The notes under the pieces: model-generated
The model's database searches: none
Told to the model about the DNA's origin: nothing
What the model saw: only the letters and a program-made list of their open reading frames with translations
NCBI RefSeq assembly: GCF_018449435.1
Contig: NZ_JAHCMU010000022.1
Span: forward strand, 1 to 64,000
Source of the DNA: Flagellimonas sp. 389
GTDB taxonomy: Bacteria; Bacteroidota; Bacteroidia; Flavobacteriales; Flavobacteriaceae
Length of the DNA: 64,000 bases
Direction: 5' to 3'
Position numbers and translations under genes: made by a program
In this document: piece by piece, positions 6,507 to 15,986 of the stretch
How positions within the stretch are numbered: position 1 is the first letter of the stretch
Layout of the letters: every line of letters starts with the position of its first letter

Positions 6507-9368
6507 ATGATTAATTACGAAGAAAATATTGAAGTTCGTGGGGCAAGGGTCCACAACTTAAAAAATATCGATGTTACCATACCAAGAGAAAAATTGGTTG
6601 TCATTACCGGGCTTTCCGGAAGCGGCAAATCTTCTTTGGCCTTTGATACTATCTATGCAGAAGGACAGCGTAGGTACATCGAGACTTTTTCTGCATATGC
6701 GCGACAATTTTTGGGCGGACTGGAGCGTCCAGATGTGGATAAGATAGATGGACTATCCCCTGTTATTGCCATTGAGCAAAAGACCACCTCAAAATCCCCA
6801 CGTTCAACCGTAGGGACTATTACGGAAATCTATGATTTCCTGAGACTACTCTTTGCAAGAGCCGGCGATGCCTACAGTTACAATACCGGAGAAAAAATGG
6901 TCAGCTATAGCGATGAACAAATCAAAGGGCTGGTTATCGATTTATATAGAGAAAAGAAAATCAATGTTCTTGCACCCGTAATCAAATCCAGAAAAGGACA
7001 TTATCGGGAACTCTTTGAGCAAATTGCAAAGCAAGGTTTTGTAAAAGTACGAGTTAATGGGGCCATAGTGGATATTACGAAGGGGATGAAAGTAGACCGC
7101 TACAAAACCCACGATATAGAGATAGTTATCGACCGACTTAAAGTTGTAGAAAACGAGGATTTTCACAAAAGGCTCACGGAAACTATCAATACGGCCATGT
7201 ACAGTGGGGACAACGTGCTCATGGTCTTGGAAGAAGGCGAAAAAACACCACGTTATTTCAGTCGGGATTTAATGTGCCCTTCCACAGGCATCTCCTATCC
7301 CACCCCAGAACCAAATACATTCTCGTTCAATTCACCAAAGGGCATGTGTCCAAAATGTAATGGTCTTGGTCATGTGCACGAGGTAAACGAGCAAAAGATT
7401 TTTCCAAATAAAAAGATATCGATCAAAGCAGGAGGTATTGCGCCACTTGGAGAATACAAAAACTCTTGGGCATTCAAGCAACTGGAAACCATAGCGCAAC
7501 GGTACTCGTTTGAGTTGACCGATCCATTAGAGAAGATACCAGAGGAGGCCATGGATATCATCTTGAATGGAGGAAATGATAGTTTTGAAGTTGATTCAAA
7601 AACGTTGGGCGTAAAGCGGCAATATAAAATCGATTATGAAGGGATTTCTAACTTTATCAAAAACCAATTCGATGAGGCAAACTCCACTTCCATAAAACGT
7701 TGGGCCAAAGAATATATGGACAAAGTTCAATGTCCCAATTGTGAAGGCGCCAGATTGCGAAAGGAATCTTTGTACTTCAAGGTTGGGAAAAAAAACATAG
7801 CTGAACTTGCACATTTAGACATTGCTGAGTTGGCGTCCTTTTTTGAAGCACTTGACGATAACCTGAAAGGAAATCAGAAAAAAATAGCAGAGGAAATTAT
7901 AAAGGAGATTAAAACCAGAATTCAGTTTTTGTTGGATGTCGGTCTCGATTACCTATCCCTAAATAGAAGTTCAAAATCTTTATCTGGTGGTGAAGCGCAA
8001 CGTATTCGGTTAGCTACGCAGATTGGTTCACAATTGGTTGGCGTACTCTATATTTTGGACGAGCCCAGTATAGGTTTGCATCAACGTGACAATGAACGTT
8101 TGATAAATTCCTTGGTCTCACTTCGGGATATTGGAAACTCCGTTATTGTGGTGGAACACGATAAAGATATGATCGAACATGCTGACCACGTTATCGATAT
8201 AGGTCCAAAAGCCGGTAAACATGGTGGTGAGATTATTTCTGAAGGTAAGCCCGAAGATTTAAAACTCCATCAAACTCTCACAGCAGAATACATTACAGGA
8301 GTTCGGGAAATTCCGGTTCCCCAGAATAGAAGAAAAGGAACAGGAAAGAAAATTGTGCTATCGGGCTGTACGGGAAACAACTTAAAAAATGTGACCGCAG
8401 AGTTTCCTTTAGGAAAACTTGTAGGCGTTACAGGGGTGTCTGGTAGTGGGAAATCCACTTTAATCAACGAGACCCTCTACCCCATCATGAACGCACATTA
8501 TTTTAATGGCGTCAAAAAACCGATGCCCTATAAAAGAATTAAGGGACTGGAGCATGTAGATAAAGTAATCGATATTAATCAATCTCCTATTGGAAGGACT
8601 CCGCGTTCCAATCCTGCTACATACACCGGAACATTTAGTGAGATTAGGGCGCTCTTTGCAAAAACCACAGAAGCCACCATAAGGGGTTACAAACCAGGAA
8701 GATTTAGTTTTAATGTTGCCGGCGGACGCTGCGAGACCTGTCAAGGCGGTGGTCTCAAGGTCATTGAAATGAATTTTCTGCCAGATGTCTATGTAGAATG
8801 TGAAACATGTAATGGGAAACGTTTCAATAGAGAAACCTTAGAAATCAGATATAAGGGAAAATCCATAGCGGATGTGTTGGAAATGACCATTAACGAAGCC
8901 GTGGATTTTTTTGAAAACATACCCAAAATCCATAGAAAACTAAAAACCATCAAAGACGTTGGTCTAGGGTATATTTCCCTTGGTCAACAATCCACAACAC
9001 TTTCAGGAGGTGAGGCACAAAGGGTCAAACTGGCCACTGAACTTTCTAAACGCGATACGGGAAACACATTCTATATCTTGGATGAGCCCACAACGGGCCT
9101 TCATTTTGAAGATATTAGAGTGCTGATGGAAGTTTTGAACAAATTGGTAGACAAAGGAAACACCATCTTGGTCATAGAGCACAATATGGATGTTATAAAA
9201 ATGATGGATTACATCATAGATATTGGATATGAAGGAGGACGTGGTGGCGGAATGATCGTTGCCAAAGGCACACCGGAAGAGGTCGCCAAAGACGAAAAAA
9301 GTTATACGGCAAAGTTTTTGAGGAAAGAATTGGATAATGCCAAACGAAACGTGGCATCAGCCGTTTAA
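6507..9368 (+). CDS. uvrA: Excinuclease ABC subunit A
   Basis: A 953-residue UvrA, the damage-recognition ATPase of nucleotide excision repair. It has two ABC ATPase halves. Walker A GLSGSGKS is at residues 35-42, with a second, GVSGSGKS, near 643. Signatures LSGGEAQRIRLATQIG (about 495) and LSGGEAQRVKLATEL (about 834) are each followed by LDEPSIGLH or LDEPTTGLH. Zinc-finger cysteines occur in MCPKCNG, VQCPNCEGAR, GGRCETCQGG and ECETCNGKR. Length is normal for the long family form. It is followed after 16 bases by the LOG-family gene, so the two are probably co-transcribed. Confidence 0.97.
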   Translation: MINYEENIEVRGARVHNLKNIDVTIPREKLVVITGLSGSGKSSLAFDTIYAEGQRRYIETFSAYARQFLGGLERPDVDKIDGLSPVIAIEQKTTSKSPRSTVGTITEIYDFLRLLFARAGDAYSYNTGEKMVSYSDEQIKGLVIDLYREKKINVLAPVIKSRKGHYRELFEQIAKQGFVKVRVNGAIVDITKGMKVDRYKTHDIEIVIDRLKVVENEDFHKRLTETINTAMYSGDNVLMVLEEGEKTPRYFSRDLMCPSTGISYPTPEPNTFSFNSPKGMCPKCNGLGHVHEVNEQKIFPNKKISIKAGGIAPLGEYKNSWAFKQLETIAQRYSFELTDPLEKIPEEAMDIILNGGNDSFEVDSKTLGVKRQYKIDYEGISNFIKNQFDEANSTSIKRWAKEYMDKVQCPNCEGARLRKESLYFKVGKKNIAELAHLDIAELASFFEALDDNLKGNQKKIAEEIIKEIKTRIQFLLDVGLDYLSLNRSSKSLSGGEAQRIRLATQIGSQLVGVLYILDEPSIGLHQRDNERLINSLVSLRDIGNSVIVVEHDKDMIEHADHVIDIGPKAGKHGGEIISEGKPEDLKLHQTLTAEYITGVREIPVPQNRRKGTGKKIVLSGCTGNNLKNVTAEFPLGKLVGVTGVSGSGKSTLINETLYPIMNAHYFNGVKKPMPYKRIKGLEHVDKVIDINQSPIGRTPRSNPATYTGTFSEIRALFAKTTEATIRGYKPGRFSFNVAGGRCETCQGGGLKVIEMNFLPDVYVECETCNGKRFNRETLEIRYKGKSIADVLEMTINEAVDFFENIPKIHRKLKTIKDVGLGYISLGQQSTTLSGGEAQRVKLATELSKRDTGNTFYILDEPTTGLHFEDIRVLMEVLNKLVDKGNTILVIEHNMDVIKMMDYIIDIGYEGGRGGGMIVAKGTPEEVAKDEKSYTAKFLRKELDNAKRNVASAV

Positions 9369-9384
9369 AGATCAATGAAAGTAT

Positions 9385-10071
9385 ATGCGAAAAGAACAAC
9401 ATCATAAAGGTTGGAACGAGATAAAGACCAACGACTCTTGGGCAATTTTTAAAATCATGGGCGAATTCGTCAATGGTTTTGAAAAAATGAGTGAAATAGG
9501 TCCTTGCGTGTCCATTTTTGGGTCAGCACGTACAAAGCCAGGCGAAGATTATTATGAGCTTACCGTAAAAATCGCAAAAAGTATTGCTGCAGCAGGATAT
9601 GGTGTTATTACTGGAGGTGGGCCAGGTATTATGGAAGCAGGAAACAAAGGAGCAAACTTAGCAGGAGGCACATCTGTAGGCTTAAACATCGATTTACCTT
9701 TTGAGCAACATGATAATCCATTTATTGATAGCGATAAAAGTTTGGATTTCGACTACTTTTTTGTCCGCAAGGTAATGTTTGTAAAATACTCTCAAGGTTT
9801 TGTGGTTATGCCAGGTGGTTTTGGCACTTTAGATGAACTTTTTGAAGCTATTACTTTGATACAGACCAACAAAATCCAAAAATTCCCGATTATTTTGGTA
9901 GGATGTGATTTTTGGTGTGGCCTTACAGATTGGATCAAGGATACCATGATTAAAGCCGGGAATATCAGTCCTACGGATTTAGACCTTATAAAAGTTGTGG
10001 AGACCGAAGATGAAGTTGTCGAAATAATCGATGCTTTTTATAAAGGCAGAACCCTAAGTCCTAATTTCTAA
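9385..10071 (+). CDS. LOG-family (TIGR00730) nucleotide phosphoribohydrolase-like protein
   Basis: A 228-residue Rossmann-fold protein of the 'lonely guy' family, which removes ribose 5'-phosphate from (cytokinin) nucleotides. It carries the two family motifs: GGGPGIMEAGNKGA (about residues 73-86, giving G-G-P-x-x-M-E) and PGGFGTLDELFE (about 148-159, the PGGxGTxxE motif). The N-terminal extension of about 40 residues is usual in Bacteroidota homologues. It starts 16 bases after uvrA. Its last codons (TLSPNF-stop) are written by three heptamer units (10051-10071) of the same type as the array at 5693, so the C-terminus may have been formed by repeat invasion. Confidence 0.88.
   Translation: MRKEQHHKGWNEIKTNDSWAIFKIMGEFVNGFEKMSEIGPCVSIFGSARTKPGEDYYELTVKIAKSIAAAGYGVITGGGPGIMEAGNKGANLAGGTSVGLNIDLPFEQHDNPFIDSDKSLDFDYFFVRKVMFVKYSQGFVVMPGGFGTLDELFEAITLIQTNKIQKFPIILVGCDFWCGLTDWIKDTMIKAGNISPTDLDLIKVVETEDEVVEIIDAFYKGRTLSPNF
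10051..10071. repeat. Short degenerate heptamer array overlapping a stop codon
   Basis: ACCCTAA, GTCCTAA and TTTCTAA follow one another in 7-bp register and include the stop codon of the LOG-family gene (TAA at 10069-10071). The central unit is the same as in the AAGTCCT array at 5693 read in another phase. Confidence 0.55.
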
Positions 10072-10083
10072 CGCAATACATCC

Positions 10084-12921
10084 TTGGTAAACTACGGTTC
10101 AATTCATAAGCTGTTATCATTTTTCATTCTTTTTCTGAGCTTTTCCCTTTTGGCTCAGCACAAGAATGAAATCAATGCTACTTTGAACGACTCTACCAAA
10201 CAAATTGAAATACAGCAAAAATTCACTTATGTGAACGACTCTGAGGATGGACTATCCATCCTCTATTTTAATGACTGGAACCATGCCTATGCCAACAGAA
10301 ACACTGCCTTGGCCAAACGTTTTGGAGAAGAATTTAAGCGTAGTCTTCACCTGGGGAAAGATTCTGAAAAAGGAGATACCCACATTGTTAGTATTGTAGA
10401 CAGTGATTACATAGGATTGGATTGGAATAGGGTCAAAAACAAGGATATTATTAGAATCAAGCTTGAGAAAGTGCTGGAGCCTGGTGAATCTGCTGAACTT
10501 TTTTTCACCTATACTATAAAGCTGCCACACAAAAAGTTTACGCAGTATGGTTATAATGACAACGGGGAATACTATTTAAAGGATTGGTATTTAGTGCCAT
10601 CGGTTTATGACGAGGAATGGAAGTTATACGACAACATGAACCTTGATGATACTTATACTGATGTAGCAAACACCAGTATAGACTTCAGCTACCCAGAAGA
10701 ACTGTCTTTGGCTTCTAATTTTGATGAGTTCAGTCCCAACACGTATTTGGGTGCCCAACATATCATTCTGCGAGGAACCAATAGGAAAAACTGTGAAATA
10801 ATTCTTAGCAGACAAAAACGTTTTACCAAGCATGTAACCCGATTTTTAACTGTTACTACAGATTTAAGCACCAATAAATATGATGATATATCCCAAGGCA
10901 TATCCATTGATAAAATAGCTAAATTTCTGGATGCAAATCTTGGTAGATATCCACATGGTAATCTATTGGTAAGTCAAATTAATTATAATAAAACTCCTTT
11001 ATACGGTATAAACCAGCTACCCTCTTTTATAAGGCCATACAAAGAACAGTTTCAATTTGAAATGAAGTTTTTAAAAACGGCCATAAATAGTTTTTTGGAT
11101 GAGACTTTGTTCTTGGACCCGAGAGCGGAACGCTGGGTAAATGATGCCATCGCCAACTATCTGATGATAAAGTATGTTGAAGATAATTATCCAGACCAAA
11201 AGTTGGCCGGAAAACTTTCCAAATTATGGGGCTTTAGAAGTTTTCATTTAGCAAAAATGGACTTTAATGAGCAATATGCCCTTTTGAGCATGTTCGCTGC
11301 ACGTAAAAACATTGACCAAGCTCTTAGCACACCCAATGATTCCTTGATCAAATTCAATGCAAAAATAGCCAATAGTTACAAGGCCGGATTGGGCATGTAC
11401 TATCTTTCAGATTATTTGGGAAACAAAAAAGTGGACAGTAGTATTATATCTTTCTATAAAACACATAATTTGCGGCCCAAGGTAAAAGCAACAGATTTTA
11501 GAAATGAAATAGAGAAATTTTCGGATAAGAAAATTGATTGGTTTTTTGACGAATATGTTGCCACAAGAAAGAAGATAGATTTTAAAATAAAAAAAATAGA
11601 TAAAACGGAAGATTCTATCACTTTTATCATAAAAAATAAAAGAGGAACAAAAGTCCCCATTTCATTGTTCGGTCTCCAAAAAGACTCTGTGGTGTCCAAA
11701 TATTGGTTTTCGGATATTGATACATCAAGGACCTTTACCATACCCAGAAAGGGGGAAGATAAGCTTGTTCTTAATTATGATCAGAAAATACCAGAGTTCA
11801 ATCAACGGGATAATTGGAAAACATTGAGTGGCTTTTTTTCCAGTAATAAAAAGTTGAAGTTTCAATTTTTCAAGGATACCGAAGACCCCTACTTTAATCA
11901 AGTTTTTTATGTTCCTATCGCAAATTTTAATGTTTATGATGGTATTACACCTGGAATGAGGATTTATAACAAAACCTTTTTAGAACGACCATTTCAATAT
12001 GATTTTGCTCCTACCTACTCCTTTTTGGAGAAAACTGTAGTAGGGAAAGCCAGTCTTAGATACCGTAAATATCATGGAAAAAGTGGCCTGTTTGTATCCA
12101 ATTATTCTTTTTCAGGGTCCACTTCCCACTTTCAGGTTAATTCTCGGTTTACCACGCTAACTCCGGCCATCAGTTTTGGATGGAGACCCGAAAACCTTAT
12201 TTCAAATCGAAGGCAATCGTTGCTTTTTCGATACAGAAGTGTATTCCGAAACATAGATGAGGCGATAGTAGATCAAATTGATACAGAGCCAGACTACAGT
12301 GTATTCAATGTTCGATTTAGAGACACGGACAATGATATTTTAAACTTTAGTTCTTGGTATTTAGATGGCCAACATTCAAGCGACTTCACCAAATTATCGT
12401 TTGAAATGGAATATAGAAAACTATATGAGAACAATAGGCAGTTTAATGTTCGATTTTATGCGGGTAAATTTTTGAGGAACAGAACAGATTCAGATTTTTT
12501 TAGTTTTGCTCTGGATAGGCCTACAGATTATTTATTTGATCTAGCTTATTTGGGCAGATCAGAAGATTCAGGTATCTATAGCCAACAGATAATCATAGCG
12601 GAAGGTGGGTTTAAATCCCAATTGGAGAATCCATTTGCCAATGATTGGATTGCAACCACAAATGCAAGCACAAGTATATGGAGATGGATAGAAGTCTATG
12701 GTGATTTAGGGTTCATAAGGAATAAAGGACAAGATCCACGATTTGTATATGACTCTGGCGTACGGTTAAACCTTGTAACCGATTTTTTCGAATTATACTT
12801 CCCCGTGTATTCTAATAGAGGGTGGGAAATTGCTGAACAGAACTACGGGGAACGAATACGATTTATAGTCACACTAAGCCCAAGAACCCTAACTGGACTA
12901 TTTACCAGAAAATGGTTTTAA
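10084..12921 (+). CDS. M1-peptidase-like domain (inactive) fused to outer-membrane beta-barrel
   Basis: A 945-residue exported protein. The only in-frame start after the upstream stop is TTG at 10084, directly before a signal peptide ending at LLAQ near residue 25. Residues about 25-530 resemble the M1 aminopeptidase fold, but the catalytic HExxHx18E is gone. The expected helix reads KTAINSFLDE (331-340) and the second ligand helix AERWVNDAIANYL (347-359), and the substrate motif GxMEN is replaced by YGINQL. Residues about 590-945 are amphipathic strands ending in a C-terminal Phe (GLFTRKWF), as in outer-membrane barrels. It is probably a surface-anchored pseudo-enzyme; the function is unknown. 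It follows the LOG gene by 12 bases. Confidence 0.8.
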   Translation: MVNYGSIHKLLSFFILFLSFSLLAQHKNEINATLNDSTKQIEIQQKFTYVNDSEDGLSILYFNDWNHAYANRNTALAKRFGEEFKRSLHLGKDSEKGDTHIVSIVDSDYIGLDWNRVKNKDIIRIKLEKVLEPGESAELFFTYTIKLPHKKFTQYGYNDNGEYYLKDWYLVPSVYDEEWKLYDNMNLDDTYTDVANTSIDFSYPEELSLASNFDEFSPNTYLGAQHIILRGTNRKNCEIILSRQKRFTKHVTRFLTVTTDLSTNKYDDISQGISIDKIAKFLDANLGRYPHGNLLVSQINYNKTPLYGINQLPSFIRPYKEQFQFEMKFLKTAINSFLDETLFLDPRAERWVNDAIANYLMIKYVEDNYPDQKLAGKLSKLWGFRSFHLAKMDFNEQYALLSMFAARKNIDQALSTPNDSLIKFNAKIANSYKAGLGMYYLSDYLGNKKVDSSIISFYKTHNLRPKVKATDFRNEIEKFSDKKIDWFFDEYVATRKKIDFKIKKIDKTEDSITFIIKNKRGTKVPISLFGLQKDSVVSKYWFSDIDTSRTFTIPRKGEDKLVLNYDQKIPEFNQRDNWKTLSGFFSSNKKLKFQFFKDTEDPYFNQVFYVPIANFNVYDGITPGMRIYNKTFLERPFQYDFAPTYSFLEKTVVGKASLRYRKYHGKSGLFVSNYSFSGSTSHFQVNSRFTTLTPAISFGWRPENLISNRRQSLLFRYRSVFRNIDEAIVDQIDTEPDYSVFNVRFRDTDNDILNFSSWYLDGQHSSDFTKLSFEMEYRKLYENNRQFNVRFYAGKFLRNRTDSDFFSFALDRPTDYLFDLAYLGRSEDSGIYSQQIIIAEGGFKSQLENPFANDWIATTNASTSIWRWIEVYGDLGFIRNKGQDPRFVYDSGVRLNLVTDFFELYFPVYSNRGWEIAEQNYGERIRFIVTLSPRTLTGLFTRKWF

Positions 12922-13028
12922 ATTGATAAATTCCTAAAAAAAGGCTTTTTAAGAATCTCGTTATTAGAATATATTTAAATATAATAACATTTAAGTATCA
13001 AAATAGCATTTTATTAACAGCTCTCCTC

Positions 13029-13060
13029 GTTGCTAATTTCCTTGAATTTTAGTAATTTTG
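13029..13060 (+). promoter_or_regulatory. Bacteroidota-type promoter for the E1 dehydrogenase gene
   Basis: The -7 element TAATTTTG (13053-13060) matches TAnnTTTG exactly and is preceded at 20 bp by GTTG (13029-13032), close to the -33 consensus TTTG. It stands 20 bp before the ATG at 13081, which favours that ATG over the TTG at 13030. Confidence 0.7.
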
Positions 13061-13080
13061 CACAAAATCTTCAATCCTAT

Positions 13081-15492
13081 ATGAAACCAGAATCCTCAAC
13101 AAGCAGCGATATTTCTTTCGATGACTTTCAATCTCAAATTATAAAGGATTATCAAATTGCTGTGACAAGCAGGGAATGTAGTTTGTTGGGAAGACGCGAA
13201 GTACTTTCTGGAAAAGCAAAGTTCGGGATTTTTGGTGATGGTAAGGAGTTACCACAACTAGCTATGGCCCGGGCTTTTGAAGATGGAGATTTTAGAAGTG
13301 GCTACTACCGTGACCAAACGTTTATGATGGCGTTAGGTTATTTAAGCCCGAAAGAGTTTTTCCATGGCCTTTATGCAACAACCGATATACAAAAAGAACC
13401 CATGAGTGCCGGGCGACAAATGGGAGGGCATTTTACCACCCATAGTCTAGATGAAAACGGTGAATGGAAAGACCTGACAAAACAGAAAAACAGTAGTGCT
13501 GATATCTCCTGTACTGCTGGTCAAATGCCCAGATTATTGGGGTTGGCACAAGCTTCCAAAATCTATCGCAATGTAAAGGATATTGATCAAACCAACTTTT
13601 CCAATAATGGAAATGAAGTTGCTTGGGGGACCATAGGTAATGCAAGTACTAGTGAAGGTCATTTTTTTGAGACCATAAATGCTGCAGGCGTATTACAGGT
13701 ACCCTTGATAATGTGTATATGGGACGATGCATATGGGATTTCTGTCCCTGCCGAGTTCCATACTACAAAAGGAGATATTTCAGAAATACTTAAGGGTTTA
13801 CAACGTGATGATAAGAACGAAGGCTATGAAATTCTTAAGGTAAAAGGTTGGGATTACACAGCTCTTATTCACGCTTTCGAAAATGCATCGGAAATTGCTA
13901 GGGAAAGCCATGTACCGGTACTGATTCATGTTACCGAGCTTACGCAGCCTCAAGGTCATTCTACTTCTGGTTCTCACGAACGTTACAAATCTGAAGAACG
14001 ATTGATATGGGAACGTGAAAACGATTGTAATAAAAAATTTAGGGCTTGGATTCTCGAGAACAACATTTGCACAGAGCAAGATTTAAAAAGTCTGGAAAGG
14101 GAAATCAAGCAGACCGTTAGAGCAGCAAAAAAAGAAGCTTGGATTGAATTTCTTAAGCCTCATCTAAACGAAAAAAATCAGCTTGTGCAACTATTGGAGA
14201 ACGCTGCAGAGAAAAGTGCTAATCAAAACTTTATAGCGAAAATAAAGAATGACCTTATCGCTATAGAAGAACCTTTGAAAAAGGATTTAGCTTCCAAGTC
14301 CAGGAAGGCACTGCGCTATCTTTTGGGAGAGACTACCCCAGAAAAACTACAATTACAGCAATGGGTTGAGAATTTTTTAGATTCCGCACAACCAAAATAT
14401 AGTTCACACCTGTATAGCGAACAAAATACTAACGTACTTGGTGTTGAAGCAAATCCTCCTGAATATACAGAAGATTCCGAACAAGTAGATGGTAGAATCA
14501 TTCTAAGGGACAATTTTGACAAATTATTTGAAAAATACCCTAAAGCTTTAGTATTTGGTGAAGATACTGGGAATATTGGGGATGTAAACCAAGGACTGGA
14601 AGGATTACAGAAAAAATATGGTCCGTATAGAGTGGCTGACACCGGAATCCGGGAAACCACAATCATCGGCCAAGGTATTGGACTGGCCCTTAGAGGTCTA
14701 AGGCCAATTGCTGAGATACAATATCTGGATTATATCATGTACGCATTGCAAACATTGAGTGATGATTTAGCAACACTAATGTATCGTACGGTTGGTAAGC
14801 AAAAGGCGCCATTAATCGTTAGAACACGAGGTCACAGACTTGAAGGTATCTGGCATTCAGGTTCACAAATGGGAGGACTGGTACACTTGCTTAGGGGTAT
14901 GTACATTTTGGTCCCAAGAAACATGACCCAAGCTGCAGGATTTTACAATACCTTAATGAAAAGTGATGAGCCTGCCTTGGTCATTGAAAGTCTAAACGGG
15001 TATCGTCTAAAAGAAAAGAAACCTTCTAACCTCGGAGAATTCCGTGTGCCCGTTGGAAAAGTCGAAACTTTAAAAGAAGGTACCGATATTACATTGCTTT
15101 CATACGGATCAACCTTAAGGATAGTGGAAAAAGTCGCGAAAGAATTGTTGGAAGTCGGTATTGATGCAGAGGTTATCGATGCGCAGTCATTACTCCCCTT
15201 TGATGTTTCGCATGACGTTGTAAAAAGCTTAAAAAAGACCAACAGGTTATTGATTATAGACGAGGATGTACCTGGAGGGTGTTCAGCATACCTCTTACAG
15301 GAAATCTTGGAAAAACAAGGAGGTTACAACTTTTTGGACAGTGCACCACAAACACTTACTGCTAAGGCGCACCGCCCTGCATATGCTTCCGATGGAGACT
15401 ATTTCTCCAAACCAAATGCAGAAGATATTTTTGAGAAAGTCTATGCCATCATGAACGAAACTGACCCAATTTCCTTTCCTAAGTTAATTTAA
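13081..15492 (+). CDS. 2-oxoacid (branched-chain) dehydrogenase E1, fused alpha and beta subunits
   Basis: The 803-residue protein joins the E1-alpha and E1-beta chains, the usual arrangement in Bacteroidota for the thiamine-diphosphate E1 of the 2-oxoisovalerate dehydrogenase complex. It decarboxylates branched-chain 2-oxoacids and passes the acyl group to lipoyl-E2. The TPP motif of the alpha half is visible as NASTSEGHFFETINAAG followed by IMCIWDDAYGISVP. The beta half begins near residue 470 (GRIILRDNFDKLFEKYP, then VFGEDTGNIGDVNQGLEGLQ). The promoter at 13053-13060 lies inside the TTG-started extension, so ATG 13081 is preferred. No E2/E3 genes are adjacent. Confidence 0.92.
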   Translation: MKPESSTSSDISFDDFQSQIIKDYQIAVTSRECSLLGRREVLSGKAKFGIFGDGKELPQLAMARAFEDGDFRSGYYRDQTFMMALGYLSPKEFFHGLYATTDIQKEPMSAGRQMGGHFTTHSLDENGEWKDLTKQKNSSADISCTAGQMPRLLGLAQASKIYRNVKDIDQTNFSNNGNEVAWGTIGNASTSEGHFFETINAAGVLQVPLIMCIWDDAYGISVPAEFHTTKGDISEILKGLQRDDKNEGYEILKVKGWDYTALIHAFENASEIARESHVPVLIHVTELTQPQGHSTSGSHERYKSEERLIWERENDCNKKFRAWILENNICTEQDLKSLEREIKQTVRAAKKEAWIEFLKPHLNEKNQLVQLLENAAEKSANQNFIAKIKNDLIAIEEPLKKDLASKSRKALRYLLGETTPEKLQLQQWVENFLDSAQPKYSSHLYSEQNTNVLGVEANPPEYTEDSEQVDGRIILRDNFDKLFEKYPKALVFGEDTGNIGDVNQGLEGLQKKYGPYRVADTGIRETTIIGQGIGLALRGLRPIAEIQYLDYIMYALQTLSDDLATLMYRTVGKQKAPLIVRTRGHRLEGIWHSGSQMGGLVHLLRGMYILVPRNMTQAAGFYNTLMKSDEPALVIESLNGYRLKEKKPSNLGEFRVPVGKVETLKEGTDITLLSYGSTLRIVEKVAKELLEVGIDAEVIDAQSLLPFDVSHDVVKSLKKTNRLLIIDEDVPGGCSAYLLQEILEKQGGYNFLDSAPQTLTAKAHRPAYASDGDYFSKPNAEDIFEKVYAIMNETDPISFPKLI

Positions 15493-15605
15493 AATAAGTC
15501 ATTTTCAATATCATTATTTTTTTCGGACAGCATATTTTAATAAATAATTAGGTTTCTATTAAGACATAATTTATACTTTCACGAAAATTTTATTTCCCCA
15601 CATCA

Positions 15606-15983
15606 ATGAAAAACAACATTCTGATACATTTGGGACTAGCACTTTTAAGAGTAGTCCCGTCTGCATTTATGCTTACGCACGGCTTACCAAAATTTCAAAA
15701 TCTTATTTCTGGCAATACTGAATTCCCAGACCCAATCGGTATCGGTCAGACTCCCTCTTTATTTTTGACCGTAATCGGTGAATTTCTCTGTCCTATACTT
15801 ATTATCATTGGATTTAAGACACGTTGGGCAACAATCCCCGCAGCAATAACAATGTTGGTCGCAGCTTTAGTTGTACATGGAGCAGACCCGTTTGGCAAAA
15901 AAGAGTTGGCACTTCTGTACGCTACTATTTTTATCGTAATTTTTCTGTTGGGACCAGGTAAATACAGTATAGATAAAAAGTAA
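15606..15983 (+). CDS. DoxX family membrane protein
   Basis: A 125-residue integral membrane protein with about four hydrophobic segments. It shows the DoxX/DoxD pattern: LALLRVVPSAFMLTHGLPKF at residues 9-28, then the glycine-rich connector and GEFLCPILIIIGFKTRWATI. DoxX-like proteins are small quinone- or oxidoreductase-associated membrane proteins of varied and poorly known function. The stop lies 3 bp from the end of the convergent holA gene; no separate terminator fits in between. Confidence 0.85.
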   Translation: MKNNILIHLGLALLRVVPSAFMLTHGLPKFQNLISGNTEFPDPIGIGQTPSLFLTVIGEFLCPILIIIGFKTRWATIPAAITMLVAALVVHGADPFGKKELALLYATIFIVIFLLGPGKYSIDKK

Positions 15984-15986
15984 ATC

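Noticed and set aside
13030..13080. TTG-started N-terminal extension of the E1 gene
   Set aside because: The extension contains the TAnnTTTG promoter element, so translation must start at 13081.
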